DNA from: Bradyrhizobium elkanii WSM2783
GTDB taxonomy: Bacteria > Pseudomonadota > Alphaproteobacteria > Rhizobiales > Xanthobacteraceae
Direction: 5' to 3'
NCBI RefSeq assembly: GCF_000472865.1
Contig: NZ_AXAP01000028.1
Coordinates: 1 to 64,000 of the forward strand
DNA length: 64,000 nucleotides
Of this stretch, positions 34,490-43,102 are shown piece after piece. A model generated the notes under the pieces. The model searched no databases, was not told the origin of the DNA, and was given only the letters and a program-made list of their open reading frames with translations. Position 1 is the stretch's first letter. The number at the start of each line of letters is the position of its first letter. The position numbers and the translations under genes were made by a program.

Positions 34490-35128
34490 TCACGATTTGC
34501 GGAAGCGGATCAGCGAAAAATGCCCCATCGGCGGCATTGGGCGCCGTTCGGCGAGGGTGACGCCGCCATGTTTCCTGGCCCAGTTGGCGAGCCGCGCCCA
34601 CGGAAATTCCGGCCGCCAGCCGAGCCTTCGGGCAAGCGGCGCGAAAGCCAGCTCGAACAGGCGCCGCGGCCCGCTTTCGGCGCCGATGTGATTGACCAGG
34701 ATCAACTCGCCGCCCGGCTTCAGCACGCGGATGAAATCATCCAGCGTCGCCTCGGGATCCGGAACCGCCGTGATGACATATTGTGCCACCACCGCGTCGA
34801 AGAACGAATCCGGGAACGCGAGGTTCTTGGCGTCCATCACCGCCAGCGCCTCGACATTGGTCAGGCCCAGCGCCCGCACGCGCTGCTGCGCCCGCCGCAG
34901 CATCGGCTCGGAAATATCGACACCGCAAAGTCTGGTGCTGCGCGAATAATCCGCCAGCGACAGTCCAGTGCCGACGCCGACATCGAGCACGCGACCACCG
35001 ATCCGGTCGGCTTCGGCGATCGTCGATTGCCGGCCCTGATCGAACACCTTGCCGAACACGAAATCGTAGATCGGCGCCCAGCGCCCATAGGCCTTTTCGA
35101 CCCCCTCGCGGTCGATATCCGCCGCCAT
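34490..35128 (-). CDS. pmtA: class I SAM-dependent methyltransferase, PmtA-like
   Basis: A 212-aa protein from ATG 35128 (MAADIDREGVEKAYGRWAPI); the longer open frame upstream overlaps mnmA and is not used. Motif I is RVLDVGVGTGLSLADY, and the later FIRVLKPGGELILVNHIGAE is characteristic of rhizobial phosphatidylethanolamine N-methyltransferases. PmtA methylates PE toward phosphatidylcholine at the membrane. The UbiE-type fold is shared, so substrate is inferred. It starts 19 bp downstream of the mnmA stop on the same strand. Confidence 0.72.
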   Translation of the reverse strand: MAADIDREGVEKAYGRWAPIYDFVFGKVFDQGRQSTIAEADRIGGRVLDVGVGTGLSLADYSRSTRLCGVDISEPMLRRAQQRVRALGLTNVEALAVMDAKNLAFPDSFFDAVVAQYVITAVPDPEATLDDFIRVLKPGGELILVNHIGAESGPRRLFELAFAPLARRLGWRPEFPWARLANWARKHGGVTLAERRPMPPMGHFSLIRFRKS

Positions 35129-35147
35129 CCCCTGCCCCGAATTTATG

Positions 35148-36338
35148 TCAGCGCACGGCCTCGGCGAGAGGCCGCACCATCGCACCCACGTTCCTCGCGG
35201 CCGCGCTCTTGATGAATCCGCCGCCGAGCACGCGCGCCTGGCCGGACGGCGCGTCGTAGAACACGCAGGCCTGCCCGGGCGATACGCCCTCTTCGCCGGC
35301 GACAAGCTCAACCTCGTAGCCGCGATCGGTCCTACGCAGCCAGGCCGGTTGCGGCGCGCGCGTCGAGCGCACGCGCACGAACAGCTCGATGCCCTCGCCG
35401 ATGACGCGATCGAGCGCGCCATCGCCGATCCAGTTGACGTCGCGCAAGAGAATGCGATCCATGCGCAGCGCTTCGCGCGGGCCCACCACGACACGGCGGC
35501 TCGCCGCATCGAGCCTCACGACATACAGCGGCGCGCCGGTGGCGATCCCCAGCCCCTTGCGCTGGCCCACCGTGAAATGAACGATGCCCTGGTGCTGGCC
35601 GATCACCTTGCCGTCGAGATCGACGATGTCGCCGGGCGCGACCGCATTCGGCTTCAGGCGGCTGATGATGTCGGTGTAGCGGCCGGTCGGCACGAAGCAG
35701 ATGTCCTGGCTGTCCTGCTTGTCGGCGATCTCGAGACCGAAGCGGCGCGCGAGTTCGCGAACCTGCGGCTTGGTCATATCGCCGAGCGGAAAGCGCAAAT
35801 AGTCGAGCTGCTCGCGCGTGGTCGCGAACAGGAAATAGCTCTGGTCACGATCGGCGTCGGCGGCGCACACCATCGCCCGCGATCCGTCCGCGAGGCGTCG
35901 CGAGGCGACATAGTGCCCGGTCGCGAGCACGGCGGCACCGAGCTCGCGCGCAGTCGCGAGCAGATCGCGGAACTTGATGGCGCGGTTGCACTCGATGCAT
36001 GGCACCGGCGTCTCGCCGAGCGCGTAGCTGTCGGCGAAATTGTCGATCACCGATTCGCGGAAACGACTCTCATAGTCGAGCACGTAATGCGGAATGCCGA
36101 TCCGCTCGGCGACATTGCGGGCGTCGTGGATGTCCCGGCCGGCGCAGCAGGCGCCCTTGCGGTGGGTCGCGGCGCCGTGGTCGTAAAGCTGCAGCGTGAT
36201 CCCGACCACATCGTAGCCTTCCGACTTCAAGAGCGCAGCCGTCACCGATGAGTCGACGCCGCCGGACATGGCGACCACAACCCTGGTGTCCTCGGGACGG
36301 CCTTCGAGATCGAGACTGTTGCGCATGGAAGAGGTCAT
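35148..36338 (-). CDS. mnmA: tRNA-specific 2-thiouridylase MnmA
   Basis: A 396-aa PP-loop ATPase. The ATP motif VVVAMSGGVDSSVTAALL lies at about residues 20-37. Catalytic cysteines are in TPVPCIECN and DICFVPTGRYTD. The C-terminal beta-barrel is present (FTVGQRKGLGI). MnmA makes the 2-thio group at U34 of Lys, Glu and Gln tRNAs. Length is normal. The gene diverges from fliK across a 339-bp gap. Confidence 0.95.
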   Translation of the reverse strand: MTSSMRNSLDLEGRPEDTRVVVAMSGGVDSSVTAALLKSEGYDVVGITLQLYDHGAATHRKGACCAGRDIHDARNVAERIGIPHYVLDYESRFRESVIDNFADSYALGETPVPCIECNRAIKFRDLLATARELGAAVLATGHYVASRRLADGSRAMVCAADADRDQSYFLFATTREQLDYLRFPLGDMTKPQVRELARRFGLEIADKQDSQDICFVPTGRYTDIISRLKPNAVAPGDIVDLDGKVIGQHQGIVHFTVGQRKGLGIATGAPLYVVRLDAASRRVVVGPREALRMDRILLRDVNWIGDGALDRVIGEGIELFVRVRSTRAPQPAWLRRTDRGYEVELVAGEEGVSPGQACVFYDAPSGQARVLGGGFIKSAAARNVGAMVRPLAEAVR

Positions 36339-36677
36339 CGATTTCTGTCGCGAGCAGCCGTTGCCCCCCGCGACCAGCGTTAAAAGCGGACTTTACCCAG
36401 AAGGCTTTGGAGCATCGCCGAAAAAGGCTGATTTGCCTCGTCGGGGCGCAGGAAAAGCCACCCTTTAATATAGGCCGTATCGCCGCGAAGCAATCAGCCG
36501 TCCTTGGAAGAGATGTAGACGGCAAATCTTGCCGCCGGGCAAAAAGCGAACCGCCAGGCGATTGTTCCAAATCCCGCACCCTCCTCGTAAACCACTGTAA
36601 TATATGGATATTTTTTCTCAGACTTGCTGGCCCGCTCCTTGCTGATGGGGAACTGAATTCCATCCCGAGGGTCGGTT
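36339..36677. other. intergenic region between divergent mnmA and fliK
   Basis: This gap must hold the promoters of mnmA (minus) and fliK (plus). There is an AT-rich pocket at about 36598-36620 (TAATATATGGATATTTTTTC), lower in GC than the surroundings. A minus-strand frame of 72 codons runs 36712-36494 but overlaps the fliK start and resembles nothing I know. I see no RNA gene. Confidence 0.5.
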
Positions 36678-38267
36678 GTGGTCAAGGTCGCGCAAGAAGC
36701 ATTGGCAGGCATGTCGTTTCAGGCCAATTCGCCGAGGTCGGCGCGACCGGATTCCGGCCCCGCGCCCGGAAATGACAGTTTTGCCGCACTGGTCGATAGC
36801 AACACGGCGGCCCGCAACGAGCGCCCCGACGACAGTTCCCGTGCGCCGCCTGCATTGGCGCGCCGGAACGATGATCCTGCTCCGGCGGCGGACACGAGGT
36901 CGCGCGATGACGGCGCCGGCCCTGACTGCTCTGAGCGGAACGATGTCGGTGCGCGCAACGACGTCGGCTCCAGCACCCGGGCCGACAAAGCCGATCAGCC
37001 TGATTCGAAACCCGACACGCCAAAGTCCGATTCGGCAAAGTCGTCGAAGCCGAAGGACGATGTCCCAGCCAAGGACGATGCCAAGAATGGTGGCAAGGAT
37101 GGTGATGAGTCCAAGCAGGACGACGGCACCGCTGCAACCACGGTGATAACAGCGACGGTTTCCGCAGTCGTCGACAGCCCCGCCAATGCAGCGCCCGCAA
37201 CACCGCCGGTAGCGGACCCGGCCGCCGCTCCGCTCGCGACGGCAGCCGCGGCCATCGCGGCTGTGGCCTCGGTCGCCGGTACAGCTCCCGCAGCGGCCGA
37301 CGCGGTCAAGACCGATGCCCAGGCCGAAGCTCAGGCGGACGCCAAAGCCGTAGCCGCCGTTTCCGTCAGCGCGGAGGCAGTTGGCGACACCGCGACCGGC
37401 ATCGCACTGTCTGCAGCCGCCGCCCCCTCGCCGACGCCGCAGGCAAAGGCCACAGCCCAGTCAAAGCCGACGCTGACCGCGAAGGACGCCATCCCCACGT
37501 CCGGCGCACAAGACAGCGCGACAGACTCCACGCCGGCCGAAACACCGACTGGCATTGTCCCGGATATCGCCCCGCCAGAAACAGCCGCCGGCAAGGAGAA
37601 AGCCGAGCACGCCTTTGTTGACGCGGTGAAAGCGGACGCCTCAGGCAATTCCGCGCAGACGCCGTCCGCGCACGCGGCAAGCCATGTGGAGTCGGGCGCA
37701 GCGAACACCGCGCAAACGCTGGCCGCCGCATCCGACAACGCTGCGCAGGCGGCCGCCATGATCCAGCCGCAGATGCCATCCGCGCCCACAACGCCGGCGG
37801 CCAATTCGCAACTGACCGTGACCGCGGCAACAACCCATGGCAATGCGGTGCCGGTCAGCGGCCTCGCACTGGAGATCGCGGCCTCGGCCAAGAGTGGCAA
37901 GAGCCGCTTCGAAATCCGGCTCGATCCGCCCGAGCTTGGGCGCATCGATGTGCGCATCCATGTCGACAACCATGGCCAGGTGACGTCGCATCTGACCGTC
38001 GAGCGGCCGGAAACGCTACAGATGTTGCGCCAGGACGCCAACCAACTGCAGCGCGCGCTGGACAATGCCGGCCTCTCAACCGGCAATAGCGGACTGCAGT
38101 TCAGCCTGCGCGACCAGTCGTCGTCGGGGCAGAACGGCGGCAACCAGTCCAATCCCAATGCGCATCGCCTGATCGTCAGCGAAGAAGACAGCGTGCCGGC
38201 GACCGTCGCCGGTCGCAGCTATGGCCGCATGCTCGGCGCGAGCGGCGGCGTCGATATTAGAGTCTAG
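36678..38267 (+). CDS. fliK: flagellar hook-length control protein FliK
   Basis: A 529-aa protein with a GTG start preceded by GAGGG. Residues 1 to about 400 are low-complexity Ala/Asp/Pro/Lys-rich, as in FliK rulers. The C-terminal domain (about 400-490) is the Flg_hook fold, with RFEIRLDPPELGRIDVRIHV and VERPETLQMLRQDANQLQRA. FliK measures hook length and switches export specificity. Its neighbour flgD, the hook cap gene, follows after a repeat-rich gap of 112 bp. Confidence 0.87.
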   Translation: MVKVAQEALAGMSFQANSPRSARPDSGPAPGNDSFAALVDSNTAARNERPDDSSRAPPALARRNDDPAPAADTRSRDDGAGPDCSERNDVGARNDVGSSTRADKADQPDSKPDTPKSDSAKSSKPKDDVPAKDDAKNGGKDGDESKQDDGTAATTVITATVSAVVDSPANAAPATPPVADPAAAPLATAAAAIAAVASVAGTAPAAADAVKTDAQAEAQADAKAVAAVSVSAEAVGDTATGIALSAAAAPSPTPQAKATAQSKPTLTAKDAIPTSGAQDSATDSTPAETPTGIVPDIAPPETAAGKEKAEHAFVDAVKADASGNSAQTPSAHAASHVESGAANTAQTLAAASDNAAQAAAMIQPQMPSAPTTPAANSQLTVTAATTHGNAVPVSGLALEIAASAKSGKSRFEIRLDPPELGRIDVRIHVDNHGQVTSHLTVERPETLQMLRQDANQLQRALDNAGLSTGNSGLQFSLRDQSSSGQNGGNQSNPNAHRLIVSEEDSVPATVAGRSYGRMLGASGGVDIRV

Positions 38268-38268
38268 A

Positions 38269-38313
38269 GCATGATCCGGAAAAGTGGGAACCGGTTTTCC
38301 GAGAAGATCATGC
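38269..38313. repeat. rhizobial intergenic palindrome (GCATGATCCGGAAAA family)
   Basis: Outer arms GCATGATC/GATCATGC and inner arms CGGAAAA/TTTTCCG form a long interrupted palindrome starting 1 bp after the fliK stop. I recognise the sequence type as a high-copy element of Bradyrhizobium genomes. Confidence 0.8.
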
Positions 38314-38329
38314 TCAACCAAAGAGATGA

Positions 38330-38365
38330 GATCATGATCCGATCCAACGTGATCGGATCATGATC
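38330..38365. repeat. perfect 15-bp inverted repeat before flgD
   Basis: GATCATGATCCGATC (38330-38344) and its exact complement (38351-38365) flank CAACGT. It ends 14 bp before the flgD ATG, close to the ribosome binding site AGAGGAG. In flgD mRNA it would form a stable hairpin just upstream of the Shine-Dalgarno. Confidence 0.75.
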
Positions 38366-38379
38366 TAGAGGAGCTTGCC

Positions 38380-39129
38380 ATGGCAACCGACGTATCCATG
38401 CCGTCGCCGGTCGTATCGGCACCCGGGACCGGGACGGCCTCGGGCAATAACACCGCGTCGACCCAGACGAAGGGCATTGCCGACAACTTCCAGACCTTCC
38501 TGACGCTGCTGACGACGCAACTGCAGAATCAGAACCCGCTCGATCCGCTCGACACCAACCAGTTCACGGCGCAACTCGTGCAGTTCGCCGGCGTCGAGCA
38601 GCAGCTCAAGATGAACGACCAGTTGAGCTCGATCGTCGCCCTGGAGAAGAGCGCGCAGTCGACGCAGGCGCTGATCTATGTCGGCAATACCGTCGCGGTC
38701 GACGGCAGCAAGGCCAATTTCAACGGCTCGGCGACCTGGAACATCAATTCGCCGAAGGAGAGCAGCGCCACCATCACGATCACCGATTCGACCGGCCAGA
38801 CCGCCTATTCCGGCAATTTTTCGCTGAAGACGGGCGGCTCCAGTTTCGTCTGGGACGGCAAGGGCAATGACGGCAGGCAATGGCCGCCGGGCAGCTACAC
38901 GCTCACCGCAACCGGCAAGGACGCCTCCGGCAACAACGTCGCGATCTCGACCGAAGTCCAGGGCATTGTCGATTCCGTCGACCTGACCGCCACCCCGCCA
39001 CTGCTCTCGATCGGTGGTCAGACCTATACAACCGACCAGATCAAGCGGGTGATCCGCCCGAGCACTGGCGGCAAGGATTCTGATGCAGGCTCTGGCGATG
39101 GCTCCGGCGATGGGTCGGGATCGACCTAG
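38380..39129 (+). CDS. flgD: flagellar hook-capping protein FlgD
   Basis: A 249-aa protein. The N-terminal export and assembly region carries FQTFLTLLTTQLQNQNPLDP and TNQFTAQLVQFAGVEQQLKM, the FlgD signature. The middle contains the FLIG-like domain (SSFVWDGKGNDGRQWPPGSY). The tail is Gly/Ser/Asp-rich (GSGDGSGDGSGST). FlgD caps the growing hook. AGAGGAG lies 9 nt before the ATG. Confidence 0.92.
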   Translation: MATDVSMPSPVVSAPGTGTASGNNTASTQTKGIADNFQTFLTLLTTQLQNQNPLDPLDTNQFTAQLVQFAGVEQQLKMNDQLSSIVALEKSAQSTQALIYVGNTVAVDGSKANFNGSATWNINSPKESSATITITDSTGQTAYSGNFSLKTGGSSFVWDGKGNDGRQWPPGSYTLTATGKDASGNNVAISTEVQGIVDSVDLTATPPLLSIGGQTYTTDQIKRVIRPSTGGKDSDAGSGDGSGDGSGST

Positions 39130-39168
39130 AGCTATTCGGTTCTGATGGAATCAGAACCGAATAGCTCT
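39128..39168. terminator. 19-bp inverted repeat at the end of flgD
   Basis: AGAGCTATTCGGTTCTGAT (39128-39146) and its exact complement (39150-39168) overlap the flgD stop codon. An A/T-rich stretch follows (TAAATTCTTTG). It can act as a terminator for flgD, but the sequence also belongs to a repeated intergenic family. Confidence 0.6.
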
Positions 39169-39181
39169 AAATTCTTTGTTT

Positions 39182-39231
39182 GACGCGTTTTCTTCGCGCG
39201 AACCGGTACCCACTTCGCTCGAAAACGCTCT
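39182..39231. repeat. palindromic intergenic element (GACGCGTTTTC ... GAAAACGCTCT)
   Basis: GCGTTTTC near 39185 and GAAAACGC near 39222 flank a CGAACCGGTACCCACTTCG core. The element ends at the stop of the convergent DUF1772 gene. I recognise it as a common Bradyrhizobium repeat, often paired with the upstream inverted repeat as here. Confidence 0.7.
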
Positions 39232-39715
39232 AATCCGCCGCGATGGCGGCAATGAAAAGCGCAGAGGCCGCCGTGGAGGCGACTGTCCGCACGTGATTCC
39301 AGAAGGTCCATTCCTTGAGATACCGCGCCCATAGCGAAGCCGCCTCCGTGCTCGCCGGATCGGCCGCGGCCAGCGCATTGTTGAGCGGCACGTTGAAGAT
39401 CATCGTCACGACGAACATGCCGACGACGTAGAGCACCCCGCCGGCGAGCATCGCCGCCGCGCCGGGCTCGCCCAGGCGGAAGACCGCAAGGGCGGCGAGG
39501 ATCGCGCTCACCAGCGTCGTGCCGAGGAAGAGCGGCATGAACGGAGAGCGGACGATGTCGACATTGATGGCATTCATGGCCGCGATGCCGGATGCCCGCT
39601 CGATGCGGCCGAGCGCCCTCATCACGAAGGTCGAGAACGCAAAATAGAGCCCGGCAAGCAGGCCACAGCCGATCGCCGCGAACCAGAGCAGGATCGGCAC
39701 TACAATCTCGCCCAC
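39230..39715 (-). CDS. DUF1772 family membrane protein
   Basis: A 161-aa protein with four hydrophobic segments: VVPILLWFAAIGCGLLAGLY, the LFLGTTLVSAILAALAVFRL region, AAMLAGGVLYVVGMFVVTMI, and the C-terminal VASTAASALFIAAIA. The element FNVPLNNALA is the DUF1772 (anthrone-oxygenase-like) hallmark. I use the GTG at 39715, giving a normal N-terminus; an ATG at 39796 would add 27 polar residues. It is convergent with flgD and unrelated to flagella as far as known. Confidence 0.72.
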   Translation of the reverse strand: MGEIVVPILLWFAAIGCGLLAGLYFAFSTFVMRALGRIERASGIAAMNAINVDIVRSPFMPLFLGTTLVSAILAALAVFRLGEPGAAAMLAGGVLYVVGMFVVTMIFNVPLNNALAAADPASTEAASLWARYLKEWTFWNHVRTVASTAASALFIAAIAAD

Positions 39716-39934
39716 GGGCGACCTCGCTTCCGCTGGGTTGTGATTCGGACCCCACCACGCGCCCGTCGGCTCCGGGCCGGGGCCGCTTTCCCACACTGGG
39801 ACAGGTGACGGGGCGGAGCCACCCTACCGGCATTTCCAACGATTCGTATTGCAGGATTGCGCTTAGGCAAATTTTAAGCCGACACGCGTAGGTTGGCAGA
39901 GTGAGTTCAGTGGTCGAGAGTTTGTGAGTACGCC

Positions 39935-40210
39935 ATGACAGAACCCCATCGCCCGAGGGTGAAATACGTCATCGGGCCCGACGGCAGTCCGCTAACCATT
40001 GCCGACTTGCCTGCGCCCGGTACAAAACGGTGGGTCATTCGCCGGAAGGCTGAAGTTGTTGCCGCGGTGCGCGGCGGTCTGCTTTCCCTGGAGGAAGCCT
40101 GCAGCCGCTACACGCTGACGGTTGACGAATTCCTTTCCTGGCAATTTTCCATCGATCAGCACGGGCTGGCCGGGCTGCGCACCACCCGGATCCAGCAATA
40201 TCGACAATAA
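39935..40210 (+). CDS. sciP: CtrA inhibitor SciP (DUF1153)
   Basis: A 91-aa protein, the usual length. It contains the DUF1153 pattern VKYVIGPDGSPLTIADLPAP, then TKRWVIRRKAEVVAAVRGGL, with a helix-turn-helix around LSLEEACSRYTLTVDEFLSW. In Caulobacter SciP binds CtrA and represses CtrA-activated genes, including flagellar ones, early in the cell cycle. Here it lies directly upstream of fliF. An intrinsic terminator follows it. Confidence 0.93.
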   Translation: MTEPHRPRVKYVIGPDGSPLTIADLPAPGTKRWVIRRKAEVVAAVRGGLLSLEEACSRYTLTVDEFLSWQFSIDQHGLAGLRTTRIQQYRQ

Positions 40211-40236
40211 GCCCTCGAAACCAATCGAATTTGATG

Positions 40237-40270
40237 AAAACCGGCCTCGCTTTGCGAAGCCGGTTTTTTT
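40237..40270 (+). terminator. intrinsic terminator after sciP
   Basis: AAAACCGGC (40237-40245) pairs with GCCGGTTTT, with TCGC/GCGA inside the stem, and T7 ends the element at 40270. It should separate sciP from the fliF operon transcript. Confidence 0.85.
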
Positions 40271-40295
40271 CATGTCCTACTTTCTGCCGCGGTTC

Positions 40296-40309
40296 TTAAC
40301 CGTCGTTAA
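40296..40309 (+). promoter_or_regulatory. candidate CtrA-type site (TTAAC direct repeat) upstream of fliF
   Basis: TTAACCGTCGTTAACC contains two TTAA(C) units 10 bp apart. The CtrA consensus as I know it is TTAA-N7-TTAA (11-bp period), so the spacing is one short. The position, about 75 bp before fliF and just after the sciP terminator, is right for a CtrA-controlled class II flagellar promoter. Confidence 0.4.
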
Positions 40310-40383
40310 CCGGATGGAAACCATACCCTAGGCAATAATTGCCCAGTCGGACCCTCGGAGGGCCGAATCCCTGGGGGCGGTTG

Positions 40384-42015
40384 GTGCAAAGTCTGGTTGC
40401 TTTCCTGAAGGGCCTGGGCGCGGCCCGGTTGGCGGCGATGGTGGCGGTCACCGCCGCGCTCATCGGCTTCTTCGCGTTCGTCATCTTGCGCGTTACCACG
40501 CCGCAACTGACGACCCTGTTCACCGATTTGAGCGTCGAGGACTCCTCCGCGATCGTCAAGGAGCTCGAGCGGCAGGCGATCCCGTTCGAGCTGCGCAATG
40601 ACGGCGCCGTCATCATGGTGCCAAAGGACAAGGTCATGCGGCTGCGCATGAAGCTCGCCGAGGGGGGCATGCCCAAGGGCGGCGGCGTCGGCTACGAGAT
40701 CTTCGACAAGTCGGACGCGCTCGGCACCACGAGCTTCGTCCAGAACATCAACCATTTGCGCGCCCTGGAAGGCGAGCTCGCCCGCACCATCCGCGCCATC
40801 GACCGTATCCAGGCCGCGCGCGTGCACCTGGTGCTGCCGGAGCGGCCGCTGTTCTCGCGCGAGACGCCGGAGCCGTCCGCTTCCATCGTGGTGCGGGTGC
40901 GCGGCACCCTCGAGCCGCAGCAGATCCGCGCCATCCGCCACGTGGTCGCCTCCGCCGTCAACGGGCTGAAGCCGCAGCGGGTGTCGATCGTCGACGAGGC
41001 CGGCCAATTGCTCGCCGACGGTGCCACCAGCGATGCCGATAACGCCGTCGGCGACGAGCGCCGGGCCGCCTTCGAGAAACGGATGCGCAAGCAGGTTGAG
41101 GACATCGTGTCCTCCGTGGTCGGCCAGGGTCGCGCCCGCGTCCAGCTCTCGGCCGATTTCGACTACAACAAGATCACCCAGACCTCCGACAAGTTCGACC
41201 CCGAAGGGCGCGTGCTGCGCTCGAGCCAGACCCGGGAGGAATCAAGCCTCTCCGCTGACAATAGCGGTCAGGTCACGGTCAACAACGAGCTGCCCGGCAA
41301 CCAGAATCAGGACAATGCCGCGCGCGCCCGCGACCAGAGCAAGAAGAGCGAGGAGACCAACAATTACGAGATCTCCCGCACCACCAAGACCGAGGTGACC
41401 GAAGCCGGCCGCGTCAACCGCATCTCGGTCGCCGTCCTCGTCGACGGCAGCTATGCCAAGAACGAAAAGGGCGAGATGGTCTACCAGGACCGCCCCAAGG
41501 AGCAGCTCGACCGCATCGCCGCCCTGGTGCGCTCGGCGATCGGTTTCGACCAGAAGCGCGGCGATCAGGTCGAGGTCGTCAACCTGCGCTTTGCCGAAGC
41601 GCCCTCGGTGACCCCGCTCAACGAGCCCACCGGCTTCCTCGGCATGCTGCAGTTCACCAAGGACGACGTGATGTATGTGATCGAGCTCGGCGTGATGATG
41701 CTGCTCGGCCTGGTCGTGCTGTTCATGGTGATCCGCCCGCTGGTCAAGCGCATCCTGGCCAACGAGGTCGTACCCGGCCGCGCCGAGGCCTCGGTGCCCG
41801 CACTGGCCGACGCCAGCGCGCAGGCCGGCAGCGAAGGCGGACAGGGCCAGGCGCTCCTGACCGGCGGCGGCGCCGCGCACATGATCGACGTCGCCCAGAT
41901 CCAGGGCCAGGTCCATGCCCAGGCCGTGAACCGCGTGGGCGAACTCGCCGAACGCAATCCGAACGAAACCGTCTCCATTGTTCGCCAATGGCTGACCGAG
42001 CCTGCCGAGACCTGA
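40384..42015 (+). CDS. fliF: flagellar MS-ring protein FliF
   Basis: 543 aa from the GTG at 40384 (reads MQSLVAFLKGLGAARLAAMV), preceded by GGGGGCGG; the frame is open to an ATG at 40339. A first membrane segment lies near residues 18-40 and a second near 440-460 (YVIELGVMMLLGLVVLFMVI). Ring-building motifs in the body include NHLRALEGELARTIRAIDRI and VHLVLPERPLFSRE. The short cytoplasmic C-terminus (VGELAERNPNETVSIVRQWL) binds FliG. FliF assembles the MS ring in the inner membrane. fliG follows after 1 bp. Confidence 0.95.
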   Translation: MQSLVAFLKGLGAARLAAMVAVTAALIGFFAFVILRVTTPQLTTLFTDLSVEDSSAIVKELERQAIPFELRNDGAVIMVPKDKVMRLRMKLAEGGMPKGGGVGYEIFDKSDALGTTSFVQNINHLRALEGELARTIRAIDRIQAARVHLVLPERPLFSRETPEPSASIVVRVRGTLEPQQIRAIRHVVASAVNGLKPQRVSIVDEAGQLLADGATSDADNAVGDERRAAFEKRMRKQVEDIVSSVVGQGRARVQLSADFDYNKITQTSDKFDPEGRVLRSSQTREESSLSADNSGQVTVNNELPGNQNQDNAARARDQSKKSEETNNYEISRTTKTEVTEAGRVNRISVAVLVDGSYAKNEKGEMVYQDRPKEQLDRIAALVRSAIGFDQKRGDQVEVVNLRFAEAPSVTPLNEPTGFLGMLQFTKDDVMYVIELGVMMLLGLVVLFMVIRPLVKRILANEVVPGRAEASVPALADASAQAGSEGGQGQALLTGGGAAHMIDVAQIQGQVHAQAVNRVGELAERNPNETVSIVRQWLTEPAET

Positions 42016-42016
42016 G

Positions 42017-43102
42017 ATGGCCAGCGTCCCGCAAACCGCAAACGCCAACGACATCACGAGCGTCATCTCGACCCTGTCGAGCCGTCAGGGCGACCGTCCG
42101 AAGAGCAAGCCGATCTCCGGCCCGAAGCGCGCGGCGATCCTGATGCTGGCGCTCGGCGAGAAATACGGCGGCAAGGTCTGGTCGCTGCTCGACGATGACG
42201 AGGTGCGCGAGCTATCGATGGCGATGTCGACGCTTGGCACCGTGGAAGCCGACGTGGTCGAGGACCTCTTGCTCGAATTCGTCTCGCGGATGTCGGCCTC
42301 CGGCGCGCTGATGGGCAATTTCGACGCCACCGAGCGGCTGCTGCAGCAATATCTGCCGGCCGACCGCGTCAGCGGCATCATGGACGAGATCCGCGGGCCC
42401 GCGGGCCGCAACATGTGGGAGAAGCTCTCCAACGTCCAGGAAGAGGTGCTCGCCAACTACCTCAAGAACGAATATCCGCAGACCATCGCCGTGGTGCTGT
42501 CGAAGCTGAAGTCCGAGCACGCCGCGCGTGTGCTGGCGATCCTGCCGGAGGATATCGCGCTCGATGTCGTCGGCCGCATGCTGCGGATGGAGGCGGTGCA
42601 GAAGGAAGTGATCGAGCGCGTCGAGCAGACGCTGCGCACCGAATTCATGTCCAACCTGTCGCAGACCCGCCGCCGCGACGCCCATGAGGTGATGGCCGAG
42701 ATCTTCAACAATTTCGACCGCCAGACCGAAACGCGCTTCATCACCTCGCTGGAAGAGGAAAACCGCGAATCCGCCGAACGCATCAAGGCGCTGATGTTCA
42801 CCTTCGACGACCTGGTCAAGCTCGATTCCGGCTCGGCCCAGACGTTGATGCGTCATGTCGACAAGGAGAAGCTTGGCATTGCGCTGAAGAGCGCCAATGA
42901 GGAGGTCCGCAACTTCTTCCTCGGCAACATGTCCTCGCGCGCCGGCAAGATGCTGATGGATGACATGGCGGCGATGGGACCGGTGCGCCTGCGCGACGTC
43001 GACGAGGCGCAGGCGCTGCTCGTCAATCTCGCCAAGGACCTCGCCGCCAAGGGCGAGATCATGCTGACCAAGAACCGTGCCGACGACGAACTGGTGTACT
43101 GA
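42017..43102 (+). CDS. fliG: flagellar motor switch protein FliG
   Basis: A 361-aa protein. The N-terminal domain (about 30-130) begins with GPKRAAILMLALGEKYGGKV. The middle domain contains NYLKNEYPQTIAVVLSKLKS. The C-terminal torque domain carries MFTFDDLVKLDSGSAQTLMR and FFLGNMSSRAGKMLMDDMAA, including the charged helix that meets the stator. It bridges FliF and the C-ring. Its stop overlaps the fliH start by 1 nt. Confidence 0.95.
   Translation: MASVPQTANANDITSVISTLSSRQGDRPKSKPISGPKRAAILMLALGEKYGGKVWSLLDDDEVRELSMAMSTLGTVEADVVEDLLLEFVSRMSASGALMGNFDATERLLQQYLPADRVSGIMDEIRGPAGRNMWEKLSNVQEEVLANYLKNEYPQTIAVVLSKLKSEHAARVLAILPEDIALDVVGRMLRMEAVQKEVIERVEQTLRTEFMSNLSQTRRRDAHEVMAEIFNNFDRQTETRFITSLEEENRESAERIKALMFTFDDLVKLDSGSAQTLMRHVDKEKLGIALKSANEEVRNFFLGNMSSRAGKMLMDDMAAMGPVRLRDVDEAQALLVNLAKDLAAKGEIMLTKNRADDELVY

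Noticed and set aside
36494..36712. 72-codon minus-strand frame between mnmA and fliK (contains ITVVYEEGAGFGTIAWRF)
   Set aside because: It overlaps the fliK start region, has no ribosome binding site that I can see, and matches no family I know. Conservation in relatives would be needed to accept it.
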